DNA of 11,561 bases from Pseudomonadota bacterium (GTDB lineage Bacteria > Pseudomonadota > Gammaproteobacteria > Pseudomonadales > Halieaceae): contig JAUVBI010000083.1 in the NCBI GenBank assembly GCA_030591305.1, forward strand, positions 1 through 11,561. The letters are read 5' to 3'. Under the pieces are notes generated by a model. That model had not been told where the DNA came from, made no database searches, and worked only from the letters and a program-made list of their open reading frames with translations. The position numbers and the translations under genes are program-made. Numbering within the stretch: position 1 is the first letter of the stretch; each line of letters opens with the position of its first letter. Shown here piece after piece: positions 1 to 7,823 of the stretch.

Positions 1-1332
1 CTGTTGGCAAGAGAGCTGGGTTATACCGTGACCGGCTCCGATGCCAATGTCTACCCGCCTATGAGTACGCAGCTGGAAGCGGCGGGCATTGGTCTTATGC
101 AGGGCTATTGCCCCGAGCATTTGCAGCCGGCTCCGGACTGTGTGGTGGTTGGCAATGCCATGACCCGGGGCAATCCGGCAGTGGAGTATGTTCTCAATAC
201 GGGCATTGCCTATACATCTGGCCCCCAGTGGCTGGCGGAGCACCTGCTGCAGGATAAATGGGTGCTGGCTGTATCGGGTACCCACGGCAAGACCACTACC
301 AGTAGCATGCTGGCCTGGATTCTCGACTATGCGGGCATGGCCCCCGGCTTTTTAATCGGCGGTGTGCCGGCCAATTTTGGTTTGTCTGCACGAGTGGGGG
401 AGTCCGATTTTTTTGTCGTAGAGGCGGACGAATATGACACCGCGTTCTTCGACAAGCGCTCTAAATTTGTTCATTACCGGCCGCGCACCCTGACTATTAA
501 CAATCTTGAGTTCGATCACGCCGATATTTTTGACGACCTGGCGGCTATACAACGCCAGTTTCATCATCTGGTGCGCTGTGTGCCGGGGGAGGGGCTTATT
601 ATCCACCCCGAGGGTGTGGCGGCGATTGACCGCGTATTGGATATGGGCTGTTGGACAGCAACAGCCTCGTTTGCCGTGGACGATAACGGTGATACTGAGG
701 CGGCGGCACCCCTGTGGCGGGCGGAACTGATGGCAGAGGACGGCTCCCGTTTTCGCGTGTATTGCGGCGATGATACCGCCGTTGAAATTTCCTGGGACTA
801 TTGTGGTCTACACAATGTGGAGAATGCCCTGGCCGCTATTGCCGCGGCGAGACACGTGGGTGTACCCCCCGCTGTCGCCAGTGAGGCGCTGGGCGAATTT
901 CGCGGCGTCAAACGGCGTCTTGAATTGCTGGGTTGTGTTGGCGGGATATCGGTCTACGATGATTTTGCCCACCACCCTACGGCTATCGAGATGACCTTGC
1001 GGGGGCTGCGGGCCCGGGGTAGGTCGGGCCGTTTGATCGCCCTGATTGAACCCCGCTCAAATACCATGCGAATGGGGCAGCACCGGGAGACGCTGGCTGC
1101 CTCCACGAAGGATGCAGACCGGGTGTTCTGGTTTCAGCCCGCCGGTATGGACTGGTCGCTGGATAAGGTGATTGCTGCCAGCACAGTACCCGCTACCTTG
1201 TGCAATGACGTGGATGAACTGGTGCGTGCGGTAGTTGCCTATGCTCAGCCCGGGGATCAGGTGGTAATTATGAGCAATGGCAGTTTTAGCGGTGTTCATC
1301 AAAAACTACTTGGCCAAATAAATAAGGGTTAA
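1..1332 (+). CDS. mpl: UDP-N-acetylmuramate:L-alanyl-gamma-D-glutamyl-meso-diaminopimelate ligase (5' end missing)
   Basis: This cytoplasmic Mur-type ligase joins the tripeptide L-Ala-gamma-D-Glu-meso-DAP, recovered from old cell wall, to UDP-MurNAc, using ATP, and so feeds murein recycling. The frame is open from the first base and lacks a start. By recall of E. coli Mpl, whose residue 18 aligns with the first codon here, about 17 N-terminal residues (the start of the UDP-binding Rossmann fold) lie outside the window. Visible landmarks are GSDANVYPPMST near the N terminus, the ATP-binding P-loop GTHGKTTT at visible residues 93-100, VVEADEYD and NNLEFDHADIFDD in the central domain, YDDFAHHPTAI, and EPRSNTM in the C-terminal domain. 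All are typical of Mpl rather than MurC. The stop lies 7 nt before the next gene's ATG, so it probably shares a transcript with the exporter and LON-domain genes. Confidence 0.97.
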   Translation: MLARELGYTVTGSDANVYPPMSTQLEAAGIGLMQGYCPEHLQPAPDCVVVGNAMTRGNPAVEYVLNTGIAYTSGPQWLAEHLLQDKWVLAVSGTHGKTTTSSMLAWILDYAGMAPGFLIGGVPANFGLSARVGESDFFVVEADEYDTAFFDKRSKFVHYRPRTLTINNLEFDHADIFDDLAAIQRQFHHLVRCVPGEGLIIHPEGVAAIDRVLDMGCWTATASFAVDDNGDTEAAAPLWRAELMAEDGSRFRVYCGDDTAVEISWDYCGLHNVENALAAIAAARHVGVPPAVASEALGEFRGVKRRLELLGCVGGISVYDDFAHHPTAIEMTLRGLRARGRSGRLIALIEPRSNTMRMGQHRETLAASTKDADRVFWFQPAGMDWSLDKVIAASTVPATLCNDVDELVRAVVAYAQPGDQVVIMSNGSFSGVHQKLLGQINKG

Positions 1333-1339
1333 TTTGACA

Positions 1340-3922
1340 ATGTTCACTCGCACACTTTCTGTCTATGACCGCTTGGTATTGAAGCGCCCCGGCATTTCTC
1401 TTCTTTTGATGCTGTTGTTCGTGTCTGGCTTCGCCACACAGCTGGATAAAATAAAACTGGATGCCTCAGCCGATTCCCTGTTGTTACAGGGTGACCCCTC
1501 ATTGGAGTTTTATCGCGAGGTCAGCCGGGAATACAGCTCCGAGGAATTTTTGCTGATTACCTGGCAGCCTCGAAGCGCTCTGCTGGCCCCTGAGTCGCTT
1601 GAGCCCATGGGGCGTATGGCCGAGGAGTTGCGAGTATTGCCGGGTGTGTCCTCGGTGGTGACGGTACTGGATGTTCCTCTGTTGTCCAGCCCGCCGGTGA
1701 GCCTGGGTGATATTACATCCGGCAAACCCCTGCCTACCCTGTCCGAGCCGAACACAGATCGCGGCCTGGCCTTTACCGAGCTTACTACCAGCCCGATCTA
1801 TGCCGAGCTGCTGGCAAGTCGGGACGGTGAGTTAACAGCCGTACAGATAAACCTGCAACGCAATGAACACTACAACGAGCTGTTGTATCAGCGCGAGGAT
1901 TTGCGCAAGAAACGCGATGTAGAGGGGCTGTCGGCTGCCGATGCGAGTGTCCTGGCCGATGTCGAGGCGGCATACAAGGTCGAGACAGCACTAACCCTGG
2001 AGCGCCAGAGCGAGTTGGTGGCCAGTGTCAGAAAAATTGCGGCGAATTACCACCAGTATGCCGACCTGTTTGTTGGCGGTCTGCCTATGATTACAGCGGA
2101 TATGGTGAGCTTTGTCAGAAGCGACCTGAACCTGTTTGGCGGTGCTATTTTGGGCATTATGGTGCTGGTGCTGGGGGTTATTTTCAGGCGGGTGCGCTGG
2201 GTACTTATACCCCTGACTACCTGTATAGGCACCATCATTGTTATGTTGGGCCTGCTGGGTGCCCTGGACTGGCGCATGACGGTTATTTCCTCAAACTTTG
2301 TCGCGGTGCTGTTGATTATCTCCCTGGCATTGGCTATACATTTGATTGTTCGTTATCGTGAATTGCACGCTGATAATCCCGATGGAGACCTGCATGAGCG
2401 CGTGTTGGCTACGGTAGGTTTCATGGCCATCCCCTGTGCTTTTACCAGCGTGACGACTATCGTTGCTTTTATGTCACTGGTGGTGTCCGGCATTCAGCCG
2501 GTCATCGATTTTGGTTGGATGATGACTGTGGGCATCGTGGTGGCCTTGTTCATGGCGTTTATCATTGTGCCCTGCATGATGTTGGTTTGGCCAAAGGGAC
2601 GGCCCTTTAAGCACCACAGTGAGCATCAGCCCCTGACAGTTTATTTCGCCCGTGCGACTGACAAGCACGGTGGCTTGATTCTTGTTGTCAGCGGCTTGTT
2701 ATTTCTCGTTACCGCTTATGGTATCTCCCGGCTTGAAGTGGAAAACCGCTTTATCGATTACTTCCATGAAACCACAGAAATTTATCAGGGGATGGAGTTA
2801 TTGGATGCCAAGCTAGGTGGCACCATTCCCCTGGATATCGTAATTACGGCCCCCGACTTCGATGAGCCTCTGCCGGGTATCACACTGCCTAAGCCCGGTG
2901 CAATACAGGCTCCTGTCGCTGCAGATGACCCTTTCGCTGAAGAGGATGACTTCGTCGACGAGGAGTGGGGCGATGAGGATTTTGGCGATGGTTTCAGTTC
3001 TTCTGAAGACACATTTGTTCCCAGTTACTGGTTTAGCCTGGAGGGCATGAGGGAGCTTGACGCGGTTCACAACTATATCAATTCCTTACCTGAGACAGGC
3101 AAAGTTCTTTCCCTGTCTACTATCTTTAGCGTTGTAAAAGGGCTGATGGGTGAGGATATTGGCGGGGTTGAGCTGGCCCTGGTAGAGAAAAGCCTGCCAG
3201 ATGAAATCAATGCCATGATGGTTGATCCGTATTTTTCAAAGGCGCGAGAGGAAGCGCGAATTACCGTGCGGGTGAAGGAGACCAGTAAAGAGTTACGCCG
3301 CGATGAGTTTTTGCTCAAGACGCGCGCCCATCTTATTAACGAGTTGGGTTTTGCTCCCGAGCAGGTGCGCTTCACGGGTATGCTGGTGCTCTATAATAAC
3401 GTGCTACAGAGCTTGTTTCGTTCACAGATTTTGACTCTGGGCGTGGTGTTTTTAGCTATTCTGGTGATGTTTGTTGTGTTGTTCCGCTCGGTCTGGCTGG
3501 CACTGATCGCCCTAGCGCCCAATTTGCTGGCGGCGGGACTGGTGCTGGGCGTGATGGGACTTACGGGTATTCCCCTGGATATTATGACCATTACCATCGC
3601 TGCCATCGTGCTGGGCATAGGCGTGGATAATTGTATTCACTACGTACACCGTTACCGTAAGGAGTTTCCGGTCGACCGGGATTACAAGGCAACCATGTAC
3701 CGCTGCCACGGCAGTATTGGTCGCGCTCTGTACTACACCACGGTGACGGTGGTGATTGGGTTTTCCATGCTGACCCTGTCTAATTTTAACCCCAGCATCT
3801 ATTTCGGGCTGCTGACGGTATTGGCGATGGCTGCCGCAGTGATTGGTGCCTTGATGTTGCTGCCCCAGCTGATTATCGCCTTTAAACCCCTGGGGCCAGA
3901 GGGCGGTGAGGGCAAGGAGTGA
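1340..3922 (+). CDS. RND superfamily (MMPL / HAE3-like) membrane exporter
   Basis: A large inner-membrane protein of 860 aa from the ATG, with the duplicated RND layout: one N-terminal membrane segment (about residues 17-34), a large periplasmic loop, five segments at about 262-416, one at 445-462, a second periplasmic loop, then five segments at about 694-848. It resembles the predicted-exporter group COG1033, which is thought to move lipids or other hydrophobic compounds using the proton gradient; the substrate is unknown. In the second half the fourth-segment motif GIGVDNCIHYVHRYR carries Asp763, the usual proton-relay position; the matching site in the first half is Ala330. The second periplasmic loop contains a very acidic insert at about residues 529-558. 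The frame also opens at a TTG at 1334. AAGGG at 1324-1328 is 5 nt from that TTG and 11 nt from the ATG, so the start is uncertain by two codons. It follows mpl almost directly and its stop overlaps the next gene. Confidence 0.9.
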   Translation: MFTRTLSVYDRLVLKRPGISLLLMLLFVSGFATQLDKIKLDASADSLLLQGDPSLEFYREVSREYSSEEFLLITWQPRSALLAPESLEPMGRMAEELRVLPGVSSVVTVLDVPLLSSPPVSLGDITSGKPLPTLSEPNTDRGLAFTELTTSPIYAELLASRDGELTAVQINLQRNEHYNELLYQREDLRKKRDVEGLSAADASVLADVEAAYKVETALTLERQSELVASVRKIAANYHQYADLFVGGLPMITADMVSFVRSDLNLFGGAILGIMVLVLGVIFRRVRWVLIPLTTCIGTIIVMLGLLGALDWRMTVISSNFVAVLLIISLALAIHLIVRYRELHADNPDGDLHERVLATVGFMAIPCAFTSVTTIVAFMSLVVSGIQPVIDFGWMMTVGIVVALFMAFIIVPCMMLVWPKGRPFKHHSEHQPLTVYFARATDKHGGLILVVSGLLFLVTAYGISRLEVENRFIDYFHETTEIYQGMELLDAKLGGTIPLDIVITAPDFDEPLPGITLPKPGAIQAPVAADDPFAEEDDFVDEEWGDEDFGDGFSSSEDTFVPSYWFSLEGMRELDAVHNYINSLPETGKVLSLSTIFSVVKGLMGEDIGGVELALVEKSLPDEINAMMVDPYFSKAREEARITVRVKETSKELRRDEFLLKTRAHLINELGFAPEQVRFTGMLVLYNNVLQSLFRSQILTLGVVFLAILVMFVVLFRSVWLALIALAPNLLAAGLVLGVMGLTGIPLDIMTITIAAIVLGIGVDNCIHYVHRYRKEFPVDRDYKATMYRCHGSIGRALYYTTVTVVIGFSMLTLSNFNPSIYFGLLTVLAMAAAVIGALMLLPQLIIAFKPLGPEGGEGKE

Positions 3923-4518
3923 AGACCTCTTTGGAGATTCCACTTTTCCCCCTGTCGTCGGTGCTGCTGCCCTACGGCAGGATGCCACTGCAGATATTTG
4001 AACAGCGTTATCTGGATCTGGTTCGAAGCTGCATGAAATCGGAGACAGGCTTTGGTGTGGTCTGGATTCGTCACGGTTCCGAGGTGGCGGGTACATCGAA
4101 CTCGTCCCTGGAATTGGGTGAATTTGGCACCTACGCCAGAATAGTCGATTGGGACCAACTGCCCAACGGCCTGCTGGGTATTAGCGTGCAAGGGGAGCAT
4201 GTCTTTGCCCTGGGTGAAACCCGCACCTCGGATTCCAGCCAGATATTTGGCGAGGCCAGCTTCAGGGATAGACCCAAAGCGACACCCCTGCTGCCTGAGT
4301 GGAAGCCGTTAGCCGATGTGTTGTACGGTCTGGAAACACACCCCCACGTGCAGCGCATGAAGCTCGATATCGACTATGACAATGCCTGGCAGGTGGGCTA
4401 CACGCTGATTCAGCTTTTGCCACTGGAAGAGAGTGTTAAGTTTGATTTGCTGGGTGCGGAATCGTTGGCGGCGATGATGAGTGCGCTTGATTCGACGTTG
4501 AATGAGATTAGTGGGTAG
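3919..4518 (+). CDS. Stand-alone LON N-terminal (substrate-binding) domain protein
   Basis: A 199-aa protein made almost entirely of the domain found at the N terminus of Lon protease (PF02190-type), with no AAA+ ATPase or Ser-Lys peptidase part. The signature is at the start: IPLFPLSSVLLPYG, then MPLQIFEQRYLDLV (about residues 7-35), as in many small bacterial LON-domain proteins. In Lon this domain helps recognise substrates; the function of free-standing versions is not established. The GTG start overlaps the exporter's TGA (GTGA at 3919-3922), so translation is probably coupled. GAGGG at 3908-3912 is 6 nt upstream. An in-frame TTG at 3931, preceded by AAGGAG at 3914-3919, is an alternative start that would remove only four residues. 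It is the last gene of the operon with mpl and the exporter. Confidence 0.9.
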   Translation: MKTSLEIPLFPLSSVLLPYGRMPLQIFEQRYLDLVRSCMKSETGFGVVWIRHGSEVAGTSNSSLELGEFGTYARIVDWDQLPNGLLGISVQGEHVFALGETRTSDSSQIFGEASFRDRPKATPLLPEWKPLADVLYGLETHPHVQRMKLDIDYDNAWQVGYTLIQLLPLEESVKFDLLGAESLAAMMSALDSTLNEISG

Positions 4519-4519
4519 A

Positions 4520-4533
4520 GGGTTTTAAAACCC
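4520..4533. terminator. Perfect 14-bp palindrome between convergent genes
   Basis: GGGTTTTAAAACCC lies immediately after the LON-domain gene's stop, in a 29-nt gap that separates it from the convergent rnt stop. As RNA from either strand it could form a short GGGTT/AACCC stem. There is no clear U-tract on either side, so a bidirectional terminator role is only a guess from its position. Confidence 0.3.
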
Positions 4534-4547
4534 CTTTCCAACTAGTG

Positions 4548-5189
4548 CTAATCATCGTCGAATAAGGGCATCCAGCCACCGGATTCTTTCCAGCGGTTCA
4601 CAATATCGCAAAACAGTTCAGCTGTGCGATCGGCATCGTAGGCCGCGCTGTGCGCTTCGGCATTGTCGAACTTGATACCGGCCTCGTTGCACGCTTTGGC
4701 AAGTACGGTTTGGCCGAAGGCAAGACCAGCCAGGGTGGCGGTGTCAAAGTGGGAGAAGGGGTGGAAGGGGTTGCGTTTTATTTCACAACGCTCCACGGCA
4801 GCCGTGACAAAGCCTGCATCAAAATGGGCATTGTGTCCCACCAATACAGCGCGGCTGCAATGTTGGTCCCTGATTTCCTTACGTATCACCTTAAACAGCT
4901 CAGTTAATGCCTCGTGTTCATCTACCGCTTCCCTGAAGGGGTGGTAGGGGTCGATGCCGGTAAAATCCAGTGCGGCCTGTTCCAGATTGGCACCCTCGAA
5001 AGGTTTAACCTGGTAGTTGTAGGTGCGGTGGACCAGCAGTTGGCCGTCTTCATCCATGCGAACAATGGTGGCGGCAATTTCCAGGATGGCGTCGGTGCTG
5101 GCGTTAAAGCCGCCGGTTTCTATGTCGACAACCACGGGTAAAAAACCGCGAAAGCGGTCGCAAATTCGATGATCAGAAGAGAGGTTCAA
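4548..5189 (-). CDS. rnt: Ribonuclease T (DEDDh 3'-5' exoribonuclease)
   Basis: RNase T trims the 3' ends of tRNA, 5S and 23S rRNA precursors and removes the terminal A during tRNA end turnover; it acts as a dimer in the cytoplasm. The 213-aa product closely follows E. coli RNase T (about 215 aa). The DEDDh active site is complete: Asp22 and Glu24 in [10 protein letters not shown], Asp124 in GHNAHFD, and His180 and Asp185 in [11 protein letters not shown]. The family stretches KRNPFHPF and ALDFTGIDP are also present. The start is taken as TTG at 5189-5187, which gives the right N terminus (CDRFRGF near residue 10), has GGGAG 9 nt upstream, and overlaps the pyrC stop as TTGA. The gene therefore looks translationally coupled to pyrC, its upstream neighbour. 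Confidence 0.96.
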   Translation of the reverse strand: MNLSSDHRICDRFRGFLPVVVDIETGGFNASTDAILEIAATIVRMDEDGQLLVHRTYNYQVKPFEGANLEQAALDFTGIDPYHPFREAVDEHEALTELFKVIRKEIRDQHCSRAVLVGHNAHFDAGFVTAAVERCEIKRNPFHPFSHFDTATLAGLAFGQTVLAKACNEAGIKFDNAEAHSAAYDADRTAELFCDIVNRWKESGGWMPLFDDD

Positions 5190-6241
5190 GTGGTAGGGCT
5201 CCCGGCTCCGGTGACACGCCAGGCAATCTCCTCGCCCGCTCGCAGGGGGGTGAGGGTATCCGCACCTAGAGGGAGTTGAGTGGGTATGGTCCAGGCCTGT
5301 TTTTCCAGGGTAATAGTGTCGGTATTGTGTGGCAGGCCGTAGAAGTCGGGGCCAAAATGGCTGGCGAAAGCCTCCAGCCGATCCAGTGCACCCAACTGGT
5401 CAAAGACCTCGGCGTAAAATTCAATGGCGGCGTGTCCGGTGTAGATACCGGCACAGCCACAGCTGTTTTCTTTGTTGGCGGTGGTATGGGGGGCAGAATC
5501 TGTGCCCAGGAAGAATTTCGGGTTGCCTGAAATTGCGGCTTCGCGCAGCGCATTCTGGTGGATGTTGCGTTTCAGGATGGGCAGGCAAAAGTAGTGGGGT
5601 TTGATGCCGCCCACCAGCATATCGTTGCGATTAAACAGCAGGTGATGGGCGGTGATGGTGGCGGCGATGGTGGCGGGTGCAGCGGTGATAAACTCCACAG
5701 CATCCCTGGTGGTGATGTGTTCCAGCACCACTTTCAATGTGGGAAACGTCTCGACAATGGGGGTGAGGTGGCGATCGATAAATACTTTTTCGCGGTCGAA
5801 TATATCGATGTCATGGTCGGTCACCTCCCCGTGTATCAACAGCGGTATTCCATGCTCTTCCATTGCTGCCAGGGTGGGGTAGAGGCTTATTAAGTCCGCC
5901 ACTCCGGCGTCAGAATTGGTGGTAGCTCCCGCAGGGTAGAGCTTTACCGCGTGTACAAAATCTGAGGCAGCGGCCCGTGATATTTCGCTCGCATCGGTGC
6001 GGTCGGTGAGATACAAGACCATCAGCGGTTCGAATTGCCGCGCAAGCCCTGACATGGCGGTGATAATCCGCTGGCGGTAGGCACCCGCCTCCGCCACTGT
6101 GGTGGCCGGTGGTGTGAGGTTGGGCATGACAATAACCCGCCCAAAGTAGTGCGCCATATCGGCACAGGTGCTAATTAGTGCATCGCCGTCACGCAGGTGG
6201 GCATGCCAGTCATCCGGGCGGGTAATCGTGAGTTCGGTCAC
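5186..6241 (-). CDS. pyrC: Dihydroorotase (class II, homodimeric)
   Basis: PyrC cyclises N-carbamoyl-L-aspartate to dihydroorotate, the third step of de novo pyrimidine synthesis, in the cytoplasm. The 351-aa product matches the E. coli type (about 348 aa). The binuclear zinc site is intact: His13 and His15 in [10 protein letters not shown], the lysine that becomes carboxylated (Lys100 in [13 protein letters not shown]), His137 in LLIHGEV, and His175 in LEHITTRD. The catalytic Asp248 is present in [20 protein letters not shown] and NSCGCAG are further family stretches. The start is a GTG at 6241 with a weak AGG 6 nt upstream; the frame has no ATG between there and an upstream stop. rnt follows with overlap. 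In Pseudomonas aeruginosa pyrC-rnt also lies near argG, with motY between them; here no intact motY is present. Confidence 0.97.
   Translation of the reverse strand: MTELTITRPDDWHAHLRDGDALISTCADMAHYFGRVIVMPNLTPPATTVAEAGAYRQRIITAMSGLARQFEPLMVLYLTDRTDASEISRAAASDFVHAVKLYPAGATTNSDAGVADLISLYPTLAAMEEHGIPLLIHGEVTDHDIDIFDREKVFIDRHLTPIVETFPTLKVVLEHITTRDAVEFITAAPATIAATITAHHLLFNRNDMLVGGIKPHYFCLPILKRNIHQNALREAAISGNPKFFLGTDSAPHTTANKENSCGCAGIYTGHAAIEFYAEVFDQLGALDRLEAFASHFGPDFYGLPHNTDTITLEKQAWTIPTQLPLGADTLTPLRAGEEIAWRVTGAGSPTT
5199..5203 (-). promoter_or_regulatory. Ribosome-binding site supporting the rnt TTG start
   Basis: On the minus strand GGGAG sits inside the 3' end of pyrC, 9 nt before the TTG at 5189. 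It supports the unusual TTG start that overlaps the pyrC stop codon; there is no ATG nearby that would give a full-length RNase T. Confidence 0.6.
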
Positions 6242-6365
6242 AAGGAGCCTGTAGATCCGTAAGGTGAGGAGTGTATGCTACCGTAAAGTGGCGGGTACGG
6301 GAATACAGGGGATGAGTTGAAGCCAGGGCGAAGACGGCTGCGGCGATACTCGCTTTAGTTTTCAC
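6210..6365 (-). other. Small open frame with signal-peptide-like start, upstream of and overlapping pyrC
   Basis: A 51-codon minus-strand frame starts at GTG 6365-6363, directly after an in-frame TAG, with GGAG at 6373-6376 spaced 7 nt upstream, which is better than the pyrC site. It begins MKTKASIAAAVFALAS, a charged then hydrophobic stretch like the front of a signal peptide. It then continues without recognisable character and ends at TGA 6212-6210, inside pyrC in another frame. Three readings are possible: the remnant of a deleted or frameshifted exported-protein gene (motY occupies this spot in P. aeruginosa), a leader peptide affecting pyrC translation, or chance. The remnant reading is favoured slightly because only the first 16 residues look like protein. 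Confidence 0.4.
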
Positions 6366-6480
6366 CTACTTTCTCCAAGGTGCCCTTATTCAATCCGCAC
6401 TGGGAATTAGCATCGCGCGATAGTAGACTGTGCGCCCCCGCAAAACACATGATCTCGTTATAGTAAGCCTGGAGCAGTAG
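6366..6480. promoter_or_regulatory. Upstream region of argG and the small minus frame
   Basis: This spacer must drive argG rightward and probably pyrC-rnt leftward. GGAG at 6471-6474 is a good argG ribosome-binding site, 6 nt before the ATG. Possible -10 elements on the plus strand are TAGACT at 6424-6429 and TATAGT at 6459-6464, but neither has a convincing -35 at 16-18 nt. No full ArgR operator was found; only single ATTCA/GAAT half-matches occur near 6390-6410. Confidence 0.3.
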
Positions 6481-7701
6481 ATGTCTGACGTGAACAAAGT
6501 TGTATTGGCCTATTCCGGTGGTTTGGATACCTCGGTAATCGTGCGCTGGCTACAGGACACCTATAACTGTGAGGTAGTGACTTTTACCGCCGATATCGGT
6601 CAGGGGGAAGAAGTAGAACCCGCCAGGGCCAAGGCCGAGGCAATGGGTGTCAAAGAGATTTACATCGATGATTTGCGTGAGGAATTTGTGCGGGATTTTG
6701 TGTTCCCCATGTTTCGCGCCAATACCATCTATGAAGGTGAATACTTGCTGGGCACATCAATTGCCCGGCCTTTAATTGCCAAACGATTGATAGAAATTGC
6801 CAATGAAACCGGTGCTGATGCCATTTCGCATGGCGCCACAGGTAAGGGCAATGACCAAGTGCGCTTCGAGTTGGGTGCCTATGCTCTCAAGCCCGGCATT
6901 CAAGTGATTGCGCCCTGGCGGGAGTGGGAGCTGAGCTCGCGTGAGTCATTAATGGCCTACTGCGCCGAACGCGATATTCCGGTAGATTTTGCCGGCCAGA
7001 AGAAAAAATCCCCCTACTCTATGGATGCTAACCTGCTGCATATTTCCTATGAGGGTGACATTCTGGAAGACCCCTGGGTCGAGCCGGAAGACGATATGTG
7101 GCGTTGGAGTGTCAGCCCTGAGGCGGCACCGGATACGCCAACCTACATCGAGTTGGAATATAAGCGCGGCGATATCGTGGCAATTGATGGCGAGGCTATG
7201 AGCCCGGCCACTGTACTGGAATATCTGAACAAAGTGGGCGGCGCCAACGGCATTGGCCGCGATGACATTGTTGAAAATCGCTATGTGGGTATGAAAGCCC
7301 GGGGCTGCTACGAAACCCCCGGCGGCACCATTATGTTGCGCGGGCATCGGGCGATGGAGTCTATTACTCTGGACCGTGAAGTGGCCCACCTTAAGGATGA
7401 GCTGATGCCCCGGTACGCCCAGATGATATACAACGGCTACTGGTGGTCACCCGAGCGCAAAATGATGCAGGCCATGATCGATCAGTCCCAGGAATTTGTG
7501 AACGGCGCGGTGCGGCTGAAGCTCTACAAGGGCAACGTTTCTGCCGTCGGGCGTAAATCTGCTGACAGCCTGTTCGACGAGAGCATCGCCACCTTTGAAG
7601 ATGATGCCGGTGCCTACAACCAGGCCGATGCCGAGGGCTTTATCAAGCTCAACGCTCTGCGCTTGCGCATTGCTGCCAATAGGGGGCGTTCTCCGCTGTA
7701 G
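6481..7701 (+). CDS. argG: Argininosuccinate synthase
   Basis: ArgG condenses citrulline with aspartate, using ATP (to AMP and PPi), to make argininosuccinate, the next-to-last step of arginine synthesis, in the cytoplasm. The product is 406 aa, the length of the common shorter bacterial/eukaryotic type rather than the longer E. coli type (about 447 aa). The N-type ATP pyrophosphatase loop is at the front (YSGGLDTSV, residues 11-19). The second signature, [16 protein letters not shown], is at about 117-132 and carries the citrulline/aspartate-binding residues. The ATG start has GGAG 6 nt upstream. It is divergent from pyrC; the same neighbourhood is known in Pseudomonas. The 122-nt gap with hairpins to the next gene makes it likely to be a separate transcript, although read-through is possible. 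Confidence 0.97.
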   Translation: MSDVNKVVLAYSGGLDTSVIVRWLQDTYNCEVVTFTADIGQGEEVEPARAKAEAMGVKEIYIDDLREEFVRDFVFPMFRANTIYEGEYLLGTSIARPLIAKRLIEIANETGADAISHGATGKGNDQVRFELGAYALKPGIQVIAPWREWELSSRESLMAYCAERDIPVDFAGQKKKSPYSMDANLLHISYEGDILEDPWVEPEDDMWRWSVSPEAAPDTPTYIELEYKRGDIVAIDGEAMSPATVLEYLNKVGGANGIGRDDIVENRYVGMKARGCYETPGGTIMLRGHRAMESITLDREVAHLKDELMPRYAQMIYNGYWWSPERKMMQAMIDQSQEFVNGAVRLKLYKGNVSAVGRKSADSLFDESIATFEDDAGAYNQADAEGFIKLNALRLRIAANRGRSPL

Positions 7702-7721
7702 TTTATCGAGGCGCAGGAGTT

Positions 7722-7745
7722 GAGACGGTAGTGTCGACCTGTCTC
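7722..7745 (+). terminator. Short hairpin downstream of argG
   Basis: GAGAC at 7722-7726 pairs with GTCTC at 7741-7745, extendable by one G-U and one G-C pair, with a loop of about 10 nt. It is the first of two hairpins in the argG downstream spacer and has no U-tract of its own. It may stabilise the argG 3' end or be incidental. Confidence 0.3.
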
Positions 7746-7748
7746 CCA

Positions 7749-7774
7749 GTAAGGCCGCTGTCTAGTGGCCTTAT
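7749..7774 (+). terminator. Strong hairpin downstream of argG
   Basis: AAGGCCGCT (7751-7759), loop GTCT, AGTGGCCTT (7764-7772) gives a 9-bp stem with one G-U pair; the flanking GT/AT adds two more pairs, one of them G-U. It is a stable GC-centred structure between argG and the SpeD-like gene. The following bases (ATCCTTGG) do not form a U-tract, so it is a weak candidate for intrinsic termination. It could instead be an RNA 3'-end stabiliser or an attenuator. Confidence 0.45.
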
Positions 7775-7777
7775 CCT

Positions 7778-7786
7778 TGGTATTAT
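7778..7786 (+). promoter_or_regulatory. Extended -10 promoter candidate for the SpeD-like gene
   Basis: TGGTATTAT matches the extended -10 form TGnTATAAT at eight of nine positions. A -35 at 17 nt spacing would be CTGTCT, a poor match, which extended -10 promoters tolerate. The predicted transcript start, about 7793, would give a short leader before the ATG at 7824, which has AGGGGA 5 nt upstream. It suggests the SpeD-like/gabT unit is transcribed separately from argG. Confidence 0.4.
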
Positions 7787-7823
7787 AGTGTTTCACAAAA
7801 AATTGCAATGATAGGGGAACTGA

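Noticed and set aside
3512..4096. 194-codon minus-strand open frame across the exporter/LON junction
   Set aside because: It lies antisense to two well-supported genes, crosses their boundary, and has a low-complexity His/Gln/Arg-rich composition typical of shadow frames.
6385..6412. Possible ArgR operator upstream of argG
   Set aside because: ATTCA and GAAT half-matches are present but are separated too far and lack the flanking symmetry of an ARG box.
6949..7389. 146-codon minus-strand open frame inside argG
   Set aside because: Antisense to a highly conserved gene, with no ribosome-binding site or recognisable motif; explained by argG codon usage.
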